Source: Acinetobacter vivianii (GTDB taxonomy: Bacteria > Pseudomonadota > Gammaproteobacteria > Pseudomonadales > Moraxellaceae). From it: a DNA stretch of 64,000 nucleotides. The notes below the pieces were generated by a model. That model made no database searches. It had not been told where the DNA came from and saw nothing but the letters and a program-made list of their open reading frames with translations. Shown here piece after piece: positions 9,984 through 19,919 of the stretch; the stretch's first letter is position 1; every line of letters starts with the position of its first letter. The translations under genes and the position numbers were made by a program. The DNA lies in contig NZ_BMDR01000009.1 of NCBI RefSeq assembly GCF_014635885.1, positions 1 to 64,000 of the forward strand, read 5' to 3'.

Positions 9984-10002
9984 GGGTAAGCTCACGTTAC
10001 CC
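9984..10002. other. Intercistronic hairpin between tynA and porin
   Basis: GGGTAA/TTACCC inverted repeat with a 7-nt loop in the 83-bp gap between the amine oxidase stop and the porin start. There is no T-tract. It may act as a partial terminator or mRNA stabiliser that sets the expression ratio of the two genes. Confidence 0.4.
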
Positions 10003-10022
10003 TTTCTGGCTCATTTGCACTT

Positions 10023-12332
10023 TTAGTGATGGTCGTGCTGCGTATTTTGCTCTTCTTCACCCAAATTCAACGTCGGGGTACTATCAAAGAAATTCCACGG
10101 TTTGATCAAGGTATAAACCCACTCTGTTGGCATGATCGGCCATTCTTCAGCACGCGCAACATGGGTGGTTCCTGTGGTCATCCAGACCACGAGGTCTTTG
10201 TTTTCAATATTGTCATTGTTGCTAATGAATTGACCTAAGCCTGTGTCATGAGTCGAACGGTTGGAATATTTGCCTTCAGGATAGCGTTCATCTGGATTGT
10301 ACTGCGTCACCCAAATTTGCTTATCCATAAAGTTCAAACGTTTAAATAACCATTCATCTTTGGAAAAATTGGCTCCTTTCGCCACAGGGTGTGTTCCACC
10401 TGCAAATGGAATCAATTGGTAAGAAACAGGATTACCTAATTTATTTTCCTTGTTGAAATTCGTGAGTAAACGAATGGTAGATGGATCAAATTTTTCAGCC
10501 GCATTTTGCTCATTGCTAATCACTTTACTGTCAATTTGCATCGTGCTTGTACGCACACCACCTCTGTCATTGGCCTTCACCACAGGGTCCATGTGCATAA
10601 AGCTGTTGTTCTCACCATCTACATCCATATCTAAGCGGAAGTTATAGATGTGCTGATGGGTTGTACCCACAATATTATGGTCAATCAGAGTGCCATATTT
10701 AGTATCTTCTTTGGCGGTACTGTCATGCATAGTGCGTGATTTAACCCCTTTCACCGCTTCAATACCCGTTGCACCCGCATTAATGCCAATTACACCATTT
10801 TGGGCAAAGACCCAGTCAAACATATAATCGTAATTACCCACTGTGCTAATCCAGCGCACGACAAGTTCACGGCGTGCTTCACTTGCGTCTTGATCACCAA
10901 AAATTTCTTGGTGTTTGTATTCAGGCCCTGCATAGCGCTCAAAGATAGCGATTGCATTTGGAATCACTTGTGGCTGGCCTTTATAGTCAGCAATGACCGC
11001 ATCCAGTAAAACTGCATTTTCTGGTGCATCAGTCCCCAGTTGAATGGCTGATGTGAGTGTTCCCATCCCATACTCACCTGAGTCCAGATAAGATTTAAAG
11101 TACCATCCCATGTCAGGGTCACCATATGGAACCACCATCCCGCCCAGATTACCTTCATACATAACCTTGCGTTTTACGCCTTTATCTTTGTATGTCACGG
11201 TTGAAAGTTGCAGGCCAACACGAGAGTCTAGTGCGACATGGAAACACCAGTTCCCCCAATGTATGGTTTGTCCTGTAATGGTAAAGTTTTTACCTTCAGG
11301 TTCACTAATATTCAGCGGCTTAATTTTAGGTGGTTTGGTATTTTTGGTGGCATAAGGACGGTCTACCATTGGAACAGGAATCATCGCCCCTTCTTCGATT
11401 TTAATAATTTTTTCTTTATCCAGATCCACCACAGCGACCAGATTTTCAATCGGATGCGCCCAATAGTTACCATCTCCTGTATCGAGATAAGACACAACTT
11501 TTAAAACATTAAGCTGTTTATCCAAGCCATCTTTACCGCCAAAATAGCCGACAGTTAATGGGTTGGTAATCACTTTCTTGACATCTGTGATGCCACGTTT
11601 GCGTAAAGCATCCTGATATTCTTTGCTTGCTTCAATCACACGTTGTACGGTCTCGAAGTTATCCAGTAACACCATACCGTGTGTATCTTTAAGCACATTC
11701 CATTTCGTGACTTGCTGTGTATTCAGGTTCACTTCACCTTCAATCGCTTGGTTGCCTTTTAATAAAATAAAAGAGGCCATGCGATCATCTTTATATTCTT
11801 TATGATTGATAAAGAAATCCCAAACTTTGGCTTTTTCAGGTTCTTTCAGTTTTAACTCGGCAAAACGCATATTTTTATAGGCATATTTTGAGCGATTAAT
11901 CACATCAAAAGTCTTTTTGATTTCATCTGTATTTAGGCTATTGAGAGGATGAAAGGTATTTTCAACTTTAAAAGTTTGATCTAAACCCGACTGAAACACT
12001 TCATTGAAAAAGTCTTTACCAATAACGGGTTTGCCATCTTTAATTAATAACGGTACGCTCAGCTTTAAGGGTTTTCCATTGACCAAAACCTGATCTGAAT
12101 TAGGTTTGGCTCTGACCTGCATGGAACCTTTGGTGATGGTGTAGCTATTGGTAAAATCATCTTTAACAACTTTGGCGCCCTGCTCACTCATGTTTTGATA
12201 AAGTGGTACCATTTCGGCATGTCCACCATGCGCATAAGCCTGCGTAGTCAAGCCCCAACAGCTCACAGCGATGGATAGGTTAAGCGCTAATATTTTTTGT
12301 ATATCTTTGAATAATTGTTGTTTAAGCATCAT
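10023..12332 (-). CDS. tynA: Periplasmic copper amine oxidase
   Basis: About 769 residues, close to E. coli TynA (757). It oxidises primary aromatic amines such as phenylethylamine or tyramine to aldehyde, NH3 and H2O2. A signal peptide is visible, ending TTQAYA before HGGHAEM. Diagnostic residues are the catalytic Asp in YLDSGEYGMG, the Tyr that becomes topaquinone in VGNYDYMFDW, and the copper ligands in THQHIYNF and in the His of THVARAEEWP. The start at 12332 is chosen because AAAAGG lies 6 nt upstream; a longer in-frame TTG start at 12416 lacks a ribosome-binding site and would bury the signal peptide. It stands directly downstream of a FeaR-like regulator gene. Confidence 0.94.
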   Translation of the reverse strand: MMLKQQLFKDIQKILALNLSIAVSCWGLTTQAYAHGGHAEMVPLYQNMSEQGAKVVKDDFTNSYTITKGSMQVRAKPNSDQVLVNGKPLKLSVPLLIKDGKPVIGKDFFNEVFQSGLDQTFKVENTFHPLNSLNTDEIKKTFDVINRSKYAYKNMRFAELKLKEPEKAKVWDFFINHKEYKDDRMASFILLKGNQAIEGEVNLNTQQVTKWNVLKDTHGMVLLDNFETVQRVIEASKEYQDALRKRGITDVKKVITNPLTVGYFGGKDGLDKQLNVLKVVSYLDTGDGNYWAHPIENLVAVVDLDKEKIIKIEEGAMIPVPMVDRPYATKNTKPPKIKPLNISEPEGKNFTITGQTIHWGNWCFHVALDSRVGLQLSTVTYKDKGVKRKVMYEGNLGGMVVPYGDPDMGWYFKSYLDSGEYGMGTLTSAIQLGTDAPENAVLLDAVIADYKGQPQVIPNAIAIFERYAGPEYKHQEIFGDQDASEARRELVVRWISTVGNYDYMFDWVFAQNGVIGINAGATGIEAVKGVKSRTMHDSTAKEDTKYGTLIDHNIVGTTHQHIYNFRLDMDVDGENNSFMHMDPVVKANDRGGVRTSTMQIDSKVISNEQNAAEKFDPSTIRLLTNFNKENKLGNPVSYQLIPFAGGTHPVAKGANFSKDEWLFKRLNFMDKQIWVTQYNPDERYPEGKYSNRSTHDTGLGQFISNNDNIENKDLVVWMTTGTTHVARAEEWPIMPTEWVYTLIKPWNFFDSTPTLNLGEEEQNTQHDHH

Positions 12333-12492
12333 CTTCATCCTTTTCTGTCTATCCCTGAACGATCTTTTATGGACCGTTAAAATGCACTTTCCAATGTGTG
12401 AAACAGGTAAGATCAACCTAAGATTTTGGTTTTCTCCGGTTGTTCTAACCTTTCCTTATTGATTTAATTTCAACACAGTTGCATCGGTCTAG

Positions 12493-12531
12493 CTTGTTCA
12501 GGAATGACCTCGAACTTGTCTAAAAATGACA
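12493..12531 (-). promoter_or_regulatory. Tandem FeaR-like activator boxes upstream of tynA
   Basis: On the minus strand two 17-nt direct repeats occur 22 bp apart: TGTCATTTTTAGACAAG (12531-12515) and GGTCATTCCTGAACAAG (12509-12493). Both fit the form KGTCA-N8-CAAG. As I recall it, the published E. coli FeaR box is TGNCA-N8-AAA. Two same-orientation half-sites two helical turns apart are the usual layout of an AraC-family activator. They lie between feaR and tynA, about 160-200 bp before the tynA start. Confidence 0.65.
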
Positions 12532-12541
12532 TCAAAAATGC

Positions 12542-13456
12542 TTAAGCCAACATCGTTTCCCTAAATTCTTTCGGAGAGATGCCATAGGTTTTTTTAAAGA
12601 TTTTTGAGAAATGAGCGCCATCCCAAAAGCCCCATTTCAAGGCAAGCTGGGTAATCGAACTTTGTTTATTTCTTTTATCCAGCAGATCTGTTTTGACTCT
12701 TTCCAATCGTTTGAGCTGTATATATTTGTTAATCGATAGGTTTTCTTGGACAAATAATCGATAAAGATGCCGTAGCGATACACCAATATGTGCGGCAATT
12801 AGCTTGGGAGAAAGATCAGGTTTAGCTAAATTCTCAATAATATAGCGCTCGGCTTTTTCTAAAAGATTATCGGCATGATTCATATTTTTATAATTAATGG
12901 TCGGCTTGATTAGGGCAATCAGTGCATCTTCAAATGCATTACCATCCTCAGTCGCATACCAAAGTTTAATATTTTCAGGCGACATATTTTTCAGAATATT
13001 CTTAAGTAAAAAACCGCTCATATTTTGGGTAATGAGTTTGCCAAAATACTCTGAACTAATATGCTCTTTCAGTAGCTTTTCCCGCGACAGATGCACCGAA
13101 ATTTGACTCACCAAACCTTGTGGAAACATCGAAATGGTTTCAACAGGATCAAGTAAAACGATATCACCCTCATTCAAGGTTAAGGTTTCATCTTTATAAT
13201 TCAGCAGCATTTTTCCCGAATACTGCAAAATCAAAAAACAAAACCGATTATTGACCCGATCGACCTCATCCGCTTTTCGGACAATTTTATTAGCGTTATT
13301 TTTGATAAAAGCAATCTCTGTATCACCCAATAAAAAACACTGCACCTCACCAATAAATAAATTACGGGTACCATCAAAATCCGTTTCAAAATTGCCGCAT
13401 ACATTTTTAATATGATGCGTCCAGCTTAACAGTGCATCACTTACATATTGGTTCAT
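12542..13456 (-). CDS. feaR: AraC-family transcriptional activator, FeaR-like
   Basis: A 304-residue regulator, the same size as E. coli FeaR (301). The N-terminal part (about 1-195) is a ligand-sensing AraC-binding domain. The C-terminal part holds two helix-turn-helix units, the first around KLIAAHIGVSLRHLYRLF and the second around ITQLALKWGFWDGAHFSKIF. AAGGA lies 9 nt before the ATG. It is transcribed toward tynA, with paired direct repeats in the intervening 209 bp, so it probably activates the amine oxidase operon in response to the amine-derived aldehyde. Confidence 0.85.
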   Translation of the reverse strand: MNQYVSDALLSWTHHIKNVCGNFETDFDGTRNLFIGEVQCFLLGDTEIAFIKNNANKIVRKADEVDRVNNRFCFLILQYSGKMLLNYKDETLTLNEGDIVLLDPVETISMFPQGLVSQISVHLSREKLLKEHISSEYFGKLITQNMSGFLLKNILKNMSPENIKLWYATEDGNAFEDALIALIKPTINYKNMNHADNLLEKAERYIIENLAKPDLSPKLIAAHIGVSLRHLYRLFVQENLSINKYIQLKRLERVKTDLLDKRNKQSSITQLALKWGFWDGAHFSKIFKKTYGISPKEFRETMLA

Positions 13457-13562
13457 CCGCTCACGTCCTTGTTGCTACGGTATTCACGCGTTAAATTTTT
13501 CTGTCAAATATACGTCCTTGCACATTCTTTTTATTGATTGCTTAGAGAATTAATATAAGAAA

Positions 13563-13589
13563 GCTGATAAATCGTTTCAACTTATCAGC
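13563..13589 (-). terminator. Terminator of the iac-type operon
   Basis: On the minus strand GCTGATAA pairs with TTATCAGC across an 11-nt loop and is followed by TTTCTTATATT. It begins 11 bp after the stop codon of the last gene, the flavin reductase. Confidence 0.65.
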
Positions 13590-13599
13590 CTCATCCTGC

Positions 13600-14574
<975 letters not shown>

Positions 14575-14625
14575 TTATCCTGTTTCTGGCCGATATTTGA
14601 TACCAATTTATCCTGATTAAATCGC

Positions 14626-15579
14626 TTAAATATCCAGTACCAACCGTGCTGACTTAGAACGTGAACAGCACACCAATATCTGCTCGTTACTGGCTTTTTC
14701 TTCATCGGTAAAATACACGTCGCGATGATCAGGTTCACCTTCGATCACATCGCACATACAGGTACCGCAAACGCCTTGTTCACATGACATTTCAATCTCG
14801 ATGCCTTCACGCGCCAACGCCTGCAAAATGGTTTCTTCTGCATTGACCATAATGATCTTGCCACTTTGCTGCGCCACGACTTCAAATGCATCACCACCTG
14901 TTTCTACTTCAACCTGAAAATATTCCTTATGGATTTGCTTTTCAGGGAAATTCTGTGTCAGGGCTAAATTAATCACCCAATCCATAAATCCATTCGGGCC
15001 ACAAGTATAGATATGGCTGTCTTTATCAATGTCTTGAATGGCTGACTGAAAAAACTCACGGTGACTCGCCCCTTCCGATTTAAAGTGAAAGGTCGTAAAA
15101 GGTGCCAAGATGCCATTTTTAATTTCATCGACAAAAGCACAGCGTTCTGGGCTTGCACCGCAGTAATGCAGTTCAAAAGAAGTGCCTTCCTGTGCCAACT
15201 GATAAGCCATCGTAATCAGTGGGGTAATCCCTATACCACCTCCCACCAACACAGCATGTTTAGATTTCACTAAAGGAAACAGGTTTTTGGGTTCACTGAC
15301 CTGAATCTGCATGCCATCCTTTAAATCATCAAAGGCCGACACTGAACCGCCACGTGATTCTGGATCGCGTAAAATCCCAAGTCTAAACTTACCGACATCA
15401 TTCGGGTTTTGACATAATGAGTACTGACGCACCATGCCATTCGGGAGGTGCACATCAATATGCGCACCCGCTTCAATTTTGGGTAATACGGTCGAATTTG
15501 CAGATTCAAATTCCATGACTGCAACATTCCCACCTTCGACATGACGGTTTTTTACCACCACGTTATACAGTATCGTCAT
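14626..15579 (-). CDS. iacF: Rieske oxygenase reductase (flavin + plant-type 2Fe-2S)
   Basis: A 317-residue reductase of the phthalate dioxygenase reductase/VanB type. In order it has a flavin-binding domain (RQYSLCQNP), an NAD-binding domain (VLVGGGIGITPLITMA), and a C-terminal ferredoxin domain with CEQGVCGTC and LVCC supplying the four cluster Cys. It passes electrons from NAD(P)H to the Rieske oxygenase encoded three genes upstream. A strong GGGAGAG ribosome-binding site precedes the ATG. Family certain; the name follows the iac gene order. Confidence 0.88.
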   Translation of the reverse strand: MTILYNVVVKNRHVEGGNVAVMEFESANSTVLPKIEAGAHIDVHLPNGMVRQYSLCQNPNDVGKFRLGILRDPESRGGSVSAFDDLKDGMQIQVSEPKNLFPLVKSKHAVLVGGGIGITPLITMAYQLAQEGTSFELHYCGASPERCAFVDEIKNGILAPFTTFHFKSEGASHREFFQSAIQDIDKDSHIYTCGPNGFMDWVINLALTQNFPEKQIHKEYFQVEVETGGDAFEVVAQQSGKIIMVNAEETILQALAREGIEIEMSCEQGVCGTCMCDVIEGEPDHRDVYFTDEEKASNEQILVCCSRSKSARLVLDI

Positions 15580-15613
15580 GATTTCTCTCCCTGATATGCA
15601 TCTTGCCTAAGGC

Positions 15614-16351
15614 TTAACGCATAAATAATCCACCGTTAATATCCCATGTTGCCCCTGTCACAAAAGCTGCACTTGGACTTGCCAATAGCGCACAGGTCTC
15701 GGCAATAAACTCCATGCTGCCTAATGCCTTGACGGGAATATTTTGAATAAATTGCGCCATTTTTTCGTCAGACACGACGCTATGTACAATCGGTGATTCC
15801 ATTGGCCCAGGCGCAATCGCATTCACCGTAACGCCTTGGGCTGCAAACTCTTTGGCAAAGATTTTGGTCAGGGTAATAATGGCACCTTTGGTTGCTGCAT
15901 AATGCGCACCAGTGGCAGTACCGCCATTTTGTCCGGCTAGAGATGCCATATTGACGATACGACCATAACCTTGCGCTGCCATATATTTGCCAATGATCTG
16001 GCAAGACTGGAACGTACCACGCTGATTCACTTGCGTGATCATGTCAAAATCCGCCGCGCTAATTTCTAAAACAGGCGTTGCTTTGGTCATGGTGGCATTG
16101 TTGATTAACACATCCAGTTTTGAGAATGTCTGCTGAATCCACTGCACAGCTGCATGAAAATCAGCCTCAACGGAAATATCCAGTTTCAGTGGAAATAGAT
16201 TCTCTGCATGTGGGCTACGTGCTTTGGCTTGCTTTGCTTTCTCTAAAGTACTGGCGGACAGGATCACCTGATGCCCTTGCGCTGCAAAATATTCGGCAAT
16301 GACATTCCCTAAACCAGAAGCGGCACCTGTGACTAAAACAACCTGTTTCAT
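15614..16351 (-). CDS. iacE: Short-chain dehydrogenase/reductase
   Basis: A 245-residue SDR with the NAD(P) motif VTGAASGLG at the N terminus, the NNA motif (INNATM), and catalytic Ser and Tyr-x-x-x-Lys (MASL, YAATKGA). In the indole-acetate pathway IacE acts after IacA, taking 2-hydroxy-indole-acetate toward dioxindole-3-acetate. AGGAG lies 6 nt before the start, and it follows the Rieske beta-subunit gene by 9 bp. SDR is certain; the substrate is inferred from operon context. Confidence 0.87.
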   Translation of the reverse strand: MKQVVLVTGAASGLGNVIAEYFAAQGHQVILSASTLEKAKQAKARSPHAENLFPLKLDISVEADFHAAVQWIQQTFSKLDVLINNATMTKATPVLEISAADFDMITQVNQRGTFQSCQIIGKYMAAQGYGRIVNMASLAGQNGGTATGAHYAATKGAIITLTKIFAKEFAAQGVTVNAIAPGPMESPIVHSVVSDEKMAQFIQNIPVKALGSMEFIAETCALLASPSAAFVTGATWDINGGLFMR

Positions 16352-16360
16352 TTTTTGCTC

Positions 16361-16846
16361 CTAGAGAATGTAACTGATACCCGCCAAGGTATCGGTCGAG
16401 TTAACTAAATTGATAATTTTGCGGTTGATCTTAAACCCTTGTTCTGCATCACGAACCAAATGGAAAGTCACGTCAGCGGTATAATGTTTAAGATTTTCTT
16501 TGCGGAACTCACGCAAGTTTTGTGCGCAACGTAAGACAATTTCACCATCTTCATCTTTGAGAATACGAACACGTGACACACTACGTACCGTATTTGCTTT
16601 TGGAGATGCTGAAATCGCCTCGCCATTTTCCAGACGGGCAACGCGTAATTTACGCATGTGATGATCGTCATAAGCATAGTTCAGATTATTTTCATAATCC
16701 GTCAGTTTTGGATCGATCGGGATAATGTACACACCTTTTTCATTCCAGAGATCCAGCCAGCTATCATGCTCAGAATGATCCAGCATATCCGCTTCTGCCC
16801 AAACAAATGCAGTCACTTCATTGAGTAAATTTAAATCGGTTTTCAT
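16361..16846 (-). CDS. iacD: Rieske oxygenase small (beta) subunit
   Basis: A 161-residue ring-hydroxylating dioxygenase beta subunit (SnoaL/NTF2-like cone fold), recognisable by FVWAEADMLDHSEHDSWLDLW near the N terminus and the VRSVSRVRIL stretch. It has no cofactor and stabilises the alpha3-beta3 hexamer. It starts 10 bp after the alpha-subunit gene behind AAGGAG, so the two are co-translated. Confidence 0.88.
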   Translation of the reverse strand: MKTDLNLLNEVTAFVWAEADMLDHSEHDSWLDLWNEKGVYIIPIDPKLTDYENNLNYAYDDHHMRKLRVARLENGEAISASPKANTVRSVSRVRILKDEDGEIVLRCAQNLREFRKENLKHYTADVTFHLVRDAEQGFKINRKIINLVNSTDTLAGISYIL

Positions 16847-16856
16847 GGCACTCTCC

Positions 16857-18134
16857 TTAAGCCGTCATCAACTTTTTCCACTGCTGATAAGCAGCACGCA
16901 TCCCTGTTTCAGCACTCACATCGCTCTTTAAGCCATCTTCAGTTTTGACTTCACCTGGCAGACCGCGATTCAGCATGATCCATAAATCATTACCAGCATT
17001 GGCACCATGTTGTACCCGCTCCCATGCTTCTGAATCATCTGGTGTACCGAAGCCAAACGGCCCTTGGAAATGTTCGTGTAGACGTAAACGATACTGGTTG
17101 GCAATTTGTGGGCCACCATCCATGGTAATGACGGAATGATGAATTTCAGTTTCATTGACAGAAATCGGTTGCATGACACGGAAGAACGCCATTGAGCAGG
17201 CAATATTCGGGAACAGGTTCAGGTTAAATCCAGAACCACCCACCGCACGCACAATACGGCGTACTTCCAGTTCTTCGTGTCCTTCATCACGTAAGGCTTG
17301 AGCGAGGTCTTCAAAACGTTCCTGAATCGGACGCTCCATCAATTCTTCATCCAGATCAACCAGTTCAGGAATCATCACCATCACACTGTGACCATTGCCT
17401 AAGTCTTCGACATAGCCCGGTTGATTTTCAAAGTTAAACAGTTCTTCGGTTTTTTCATCGACTGAACTTAAGAATGACTTGTGTACCAATGGGAAGTGGT
17501 AAGCATCTGTAGTATTTTCCAGCTGGATTTTCCAGTTACCCGGAAAACGGAAACGATGTTCACCTAACACTTTGATCGGATAACCTGCGCCTTGTTTCAT
17601 GAATAAGTCGATCCACTTTTTCGCAGCGCCGAGGAAATCTTCTAAAGGTTCAATATCCTGTTTAAAGGTCGCGAAAATCATGCCGTTGTATTCTTCAACA
17701 CGCAGGCTGATTAATGGAAATTCAGATTTATCCAGACATTCGCCATAGCTTTCAGGTGAAGGCACGCCGCGTAATGAACCATCCAGTGCATAACTCCAGC
17801 CATGATATGGACAAACAAAACTGTTGGTTTTACCTTTTTTATGTTCGCAAACGGTTGCAGCACGATGACGACAACGGTTCAGCAGAACATGCACTTTTTT
17901 CTTACGGTCACGCACCACCACAACAGGTTGCTTGCCAATATTGATGGTCTTATAACTGCCTGCATCAGGAATCTCGCTGGCATGTGCCACCCACACCCAA
18001 GTGCTGTAATAAATCTTTTCCATCTCTTCTTCAAAGATGCGTTCATCTTTATATAAAGATGTGTGGGCACGATCACTTTGAACTAACTCGTTGTAATCCA
18101 TTTCAATGTTACGCATTGGAATAATACTGTTCAT
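16857..18134 (-). CDS. iacC: Rieske oxygenase large (alpha) subunit
   Basis: A 425-residue aromatic-ring-hydroxylating oxygenase alpha subunit. The Rieske centre is Cys88-x-His90 and Cys108-x2-His111 (CRHR ... CPYHGW). The mononuclear iron site is in NTTDAYHFPLVH, with bridging Asp210 and ligands His213 and His218. The start at 18134 is chosen because AAGGAT lies 9 nt upstream; the frame is open further upstream but overlaps the preceding gene. In published iac work the iacC product acts on dioxindole-acetate on the way to catechol. The Asp bridge contrasts with the Glu in the other Rieske oxygenase of this window. Confidence 0.9.
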   Translation of the reverse strand: MNSIIPMRNIEMDYNELVQSDRAHTSLYKDERIFEEEMEKIYYSTWVWVAHASEIPDAGSYKTINIGKQPVVVVRDRKKKVHVLLNRCRHRAATVCEHKKGKTNSFVCPYHGWSYALDGSLRGVPSPESYGECLDKSEFPLISLRVEEYNGMIFATFKQDIEPLEDFLGAAKKWIDLFMKQGAGYPIKVLGEHRFRFPGNWKIQLENTTDAYHFPLVHKSFLSSVDEKTEELFNFENQPGYVEDLGNGHSVMVMIPELVDLDEELMERPIQERFEDLAQALRDEGHEELEVRRIVRAVGGSGFNLNLFPNIACSMAFFRVMQPISVNETEIHHSVITMDGGPQIANQYRLRLHEHFQGPFGFGTPDDSEAWERVQHGANAGNDLWIMLNRGLPGEVKTEDGLKSDVSAETGMRAAYQQWKKLMTA

Positions 18135-18165
18135 ATCAACTATCCTTTTCGATCTATCCATCAAT

Positions 18166-18693
18166 TTATTGCTGAGACGGTACTGGCAATGTGGCTGTAC
18201 TGTCCCAGTGCGATACAGGGCGACTAAAAATGTTTTCAGTCTGAAAATGTTTGATCTTCCAGCGACCATCGCTTTGCTGTTTAAATTGCACGGTGAGTTT
18301 GGCGGCATTTAAATGGCTACGACCATCACGGAAGGTTGAGGTTTGCAACATCAACCAGCTGGCATTGGCCTGATCTGCTTCGATATACATTTGCTCTGAG
18401 CTAACAAAATGCGCATTCATGACAAAATGCGACTGCTTTTGGGTGTAGCTTTTGAACATGTCATAAATGGCTTGCCATGAAGCGTAACGACCAAAAGACT
18501 GCGCATATTTTTCGCCTATGCCTTCCCAAATGCTGTCCTGATCAAATAAATCCATCAATTCATTCAGGTTGGTATCAGCATTCAAGGCATCACAAATTTC
18601 CATATAACGGTTAATACAGTTACGGATCGCATTTTGGGCTTCAAGCTGTTGTAGACGTTGTAATATCGCCGTTAAATCCACTTGCGCATTCAT
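18166..18693 (-). CDS. iacI: SnoaL-like (NTF2-fold) protein
   Basis: A 175-residue protein of the SnoaL_4 type (LEAQNAIRNCINRYMEICDALN at the N terminus, WKIKHFQTENIF near the end). This fold holds steroid-isomerase-like enzymes and oxygenase beta subunits. In published A. baumannii iac operons a protein of this size (IacI) sits just before iacC, which fits here. AAGGA lies 8 nt before the ATG at 18693; an upstream ATG at 18711 has no site. Its role is not established. The gaps are 41 bp to the preceding gene and 31 bp to the next. Confidence 0.72.
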   Translation of the reverse strand: MNAQVDLTAILQRLQQLEAQNAIRNCINRYMEICDALNADTNLNELMDLFDQDSIWEGIGEKYAQSFGRYASWQAIYDMFKSYTQKQSHFVMNAHFVSSEQMYIEADQANASWLMLQTSTFRDGRSHLNAAKLTVQFKQQSDGRWKIKHFQTENIFSRPVSHWDSTATLPVPSQQ

Positions 18694-18734
18694 GTCATTC
18701 ATCCTTGCCATTACAATCTTTAATCCAATTAGGC

Positions 18735-19871
18735 TTATAAATAACCGGGTGCTGGTTTCATGCCAAAGCTGACCAAACCTGCATTCTGTAAAGTGGCATC
18801 GCCCATAAAGGCATGCTGGGTCACCACATTGGTATCATTCACAAAGCGGCTAAATGGGTTATGGGTATAAATGGCTGTCATCCCTGCCAGCATCTGGATT
18901 TTGCGCGTTACACGGGCACAAACACGGGCCACATGGGTGCAAGACAAACGCATATCACTGATCTGTTCTGCGCTTGGGATACGTCCTGCCAGCACTTCAT
19001 TCCAGACGATTTGCATAGTGTCGTAGAACCAGACGCGTGCAGCCTTAAACTCAGCTTCAGCTTGGGCAAACTCATATTGAGTCACTGGACGATTGGCAAT
19101 TTCGGCCCCACCAGTAATCGAAGATTTACCGGGTGCCAGTTTTTGAAATTCTTCGATCGCTGCAGCAGCAACGCCGATCCCCACCACGGTTAAGACCTGA
19201 GTGGCTAAAGATAAAGATGGATATTTAAAAAATGGCTCAGGAAGTTTTGAAGGTTCACCACGGATAAAAGTCCACTCCTTCGCCACCAGCACATCTTTCA
19301 CCACCAAATCATGGCTGCCTGTACCTTTCAGACCGACCGTGTCCCACGTCATATCGATTTGAGCTTTATTGGCTGGCATTACCGCCATACGCGGTAGACC
19401 TTGGGCTTCGTTGTCCTTTTGTGGAGAAATGCCAACACCGACAATATCCGCGCCCATACAGCCACTGGAAAATTTCCAGCGCCCACTCACCACCACACCT
19501 GCATCGGTAATTTCAGCGGGTTGTGGTGGAAAAATACCACCTGCAAACACAATGTCAGGGCTATCTTTATACAACTGCTCAAGCGTTGCTTCTGGCAAAC
19601 TGCCCAAATAGGCAGGACTCATACCAAAACTTGCGACCCAACCAACTGAGCCATCGGCCTTTGACAATTGTTCGATCAATTCACAAAACTGTTTTGGAGA
19701 CCATTCATTGCCGCCAAAACGTTTTGGAACCAAAGCACGGTAAACGCCAATCTGTTTTAGTTTGTCGATGATGTCCTGACTGACATAGGCCTGATTATCG
19801 AACTCCCCTGTGCAGGCACGTTCACGAATTTCCTGACATAAGGCATCTAATTGCGTTGTATTGCTGTCCAT
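18735..19871 (-). CDS. iacA: FMNH2-dependent monooxygenase, acyl-CoA dehydrogenase fold
   Basis: A 378-residue protein of the acyl-CoA dehydrogenase fold, most like the oxygenase (C2) of p-hydroxyphenylacetate hydroxylase and IacA. Typical stretches are LVPKRFGGNEWSPKQFCELI, DGSVGWVASFGM and FSSGCMGADIVG. IacA is reported to hydroxylate indole-3-acetate at C2 as the first committed step. The reductase partner is encoded at the far end of the operon. The start at 19871 has AAGGA 8 nt upstream and is preferred to an ATG 30 bp earlier. Confidence 0.83.
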   Translation of the reverse strand: MDSNTTQLDALCQEIRERACTGEFDNQAYVSQDIIDKLKQIGVYRALVPKRFGGNEWSPKQFCELIEQLSKADGSVGWVASFGMSPAYLGSLPEATLEQLYKDSPDIVFAGGIFPPQPAEITDAGVVVSGRWKFSSGCMGADIVGVGISPQKDNEAQGLPRMAVMPANKAQIDMTWDTVGLKGTGSHDLVVKDVLVAKEWTFIRGEPSKLPEPFFKYPSLSLATQVLTVVGIGVAAAAIEEFQKLAPGKSSITGGAEIANRPVTQYEFAQAEAEFKAARVWFYDTMQIVWNEVLAGRIPSAEQISDMRLSCTHVARVCARVTRKIQMLAGMTAIYTHNPFSRFVNDTNVVTQHAFMGDATLQNAGLVSFGMKPAPGYL

Positions 19872-19919
19872 TACAAATTCCTTTGTCGCTAAATGATTCA
19901 TTCCCTAATTCCTTGTCAT

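Noticed and set aside
10023..12416. 797-residue form of the copper amine oxidase starting at TTG 12416
   Set aside because: It would place about 28 charged residues before the signal peptide and has no ribosome-binding site; the start at 12332 does.
16857..18308. Long N-terminal extension of the Rieske alpha subunit (iacC)
   Set aside because: The extra 58 codons overlap the SnoaL gene and lack a ribosome-binding site; the ATG at 18134 has AAGGAT 9 nt upstream and gives a normal length.
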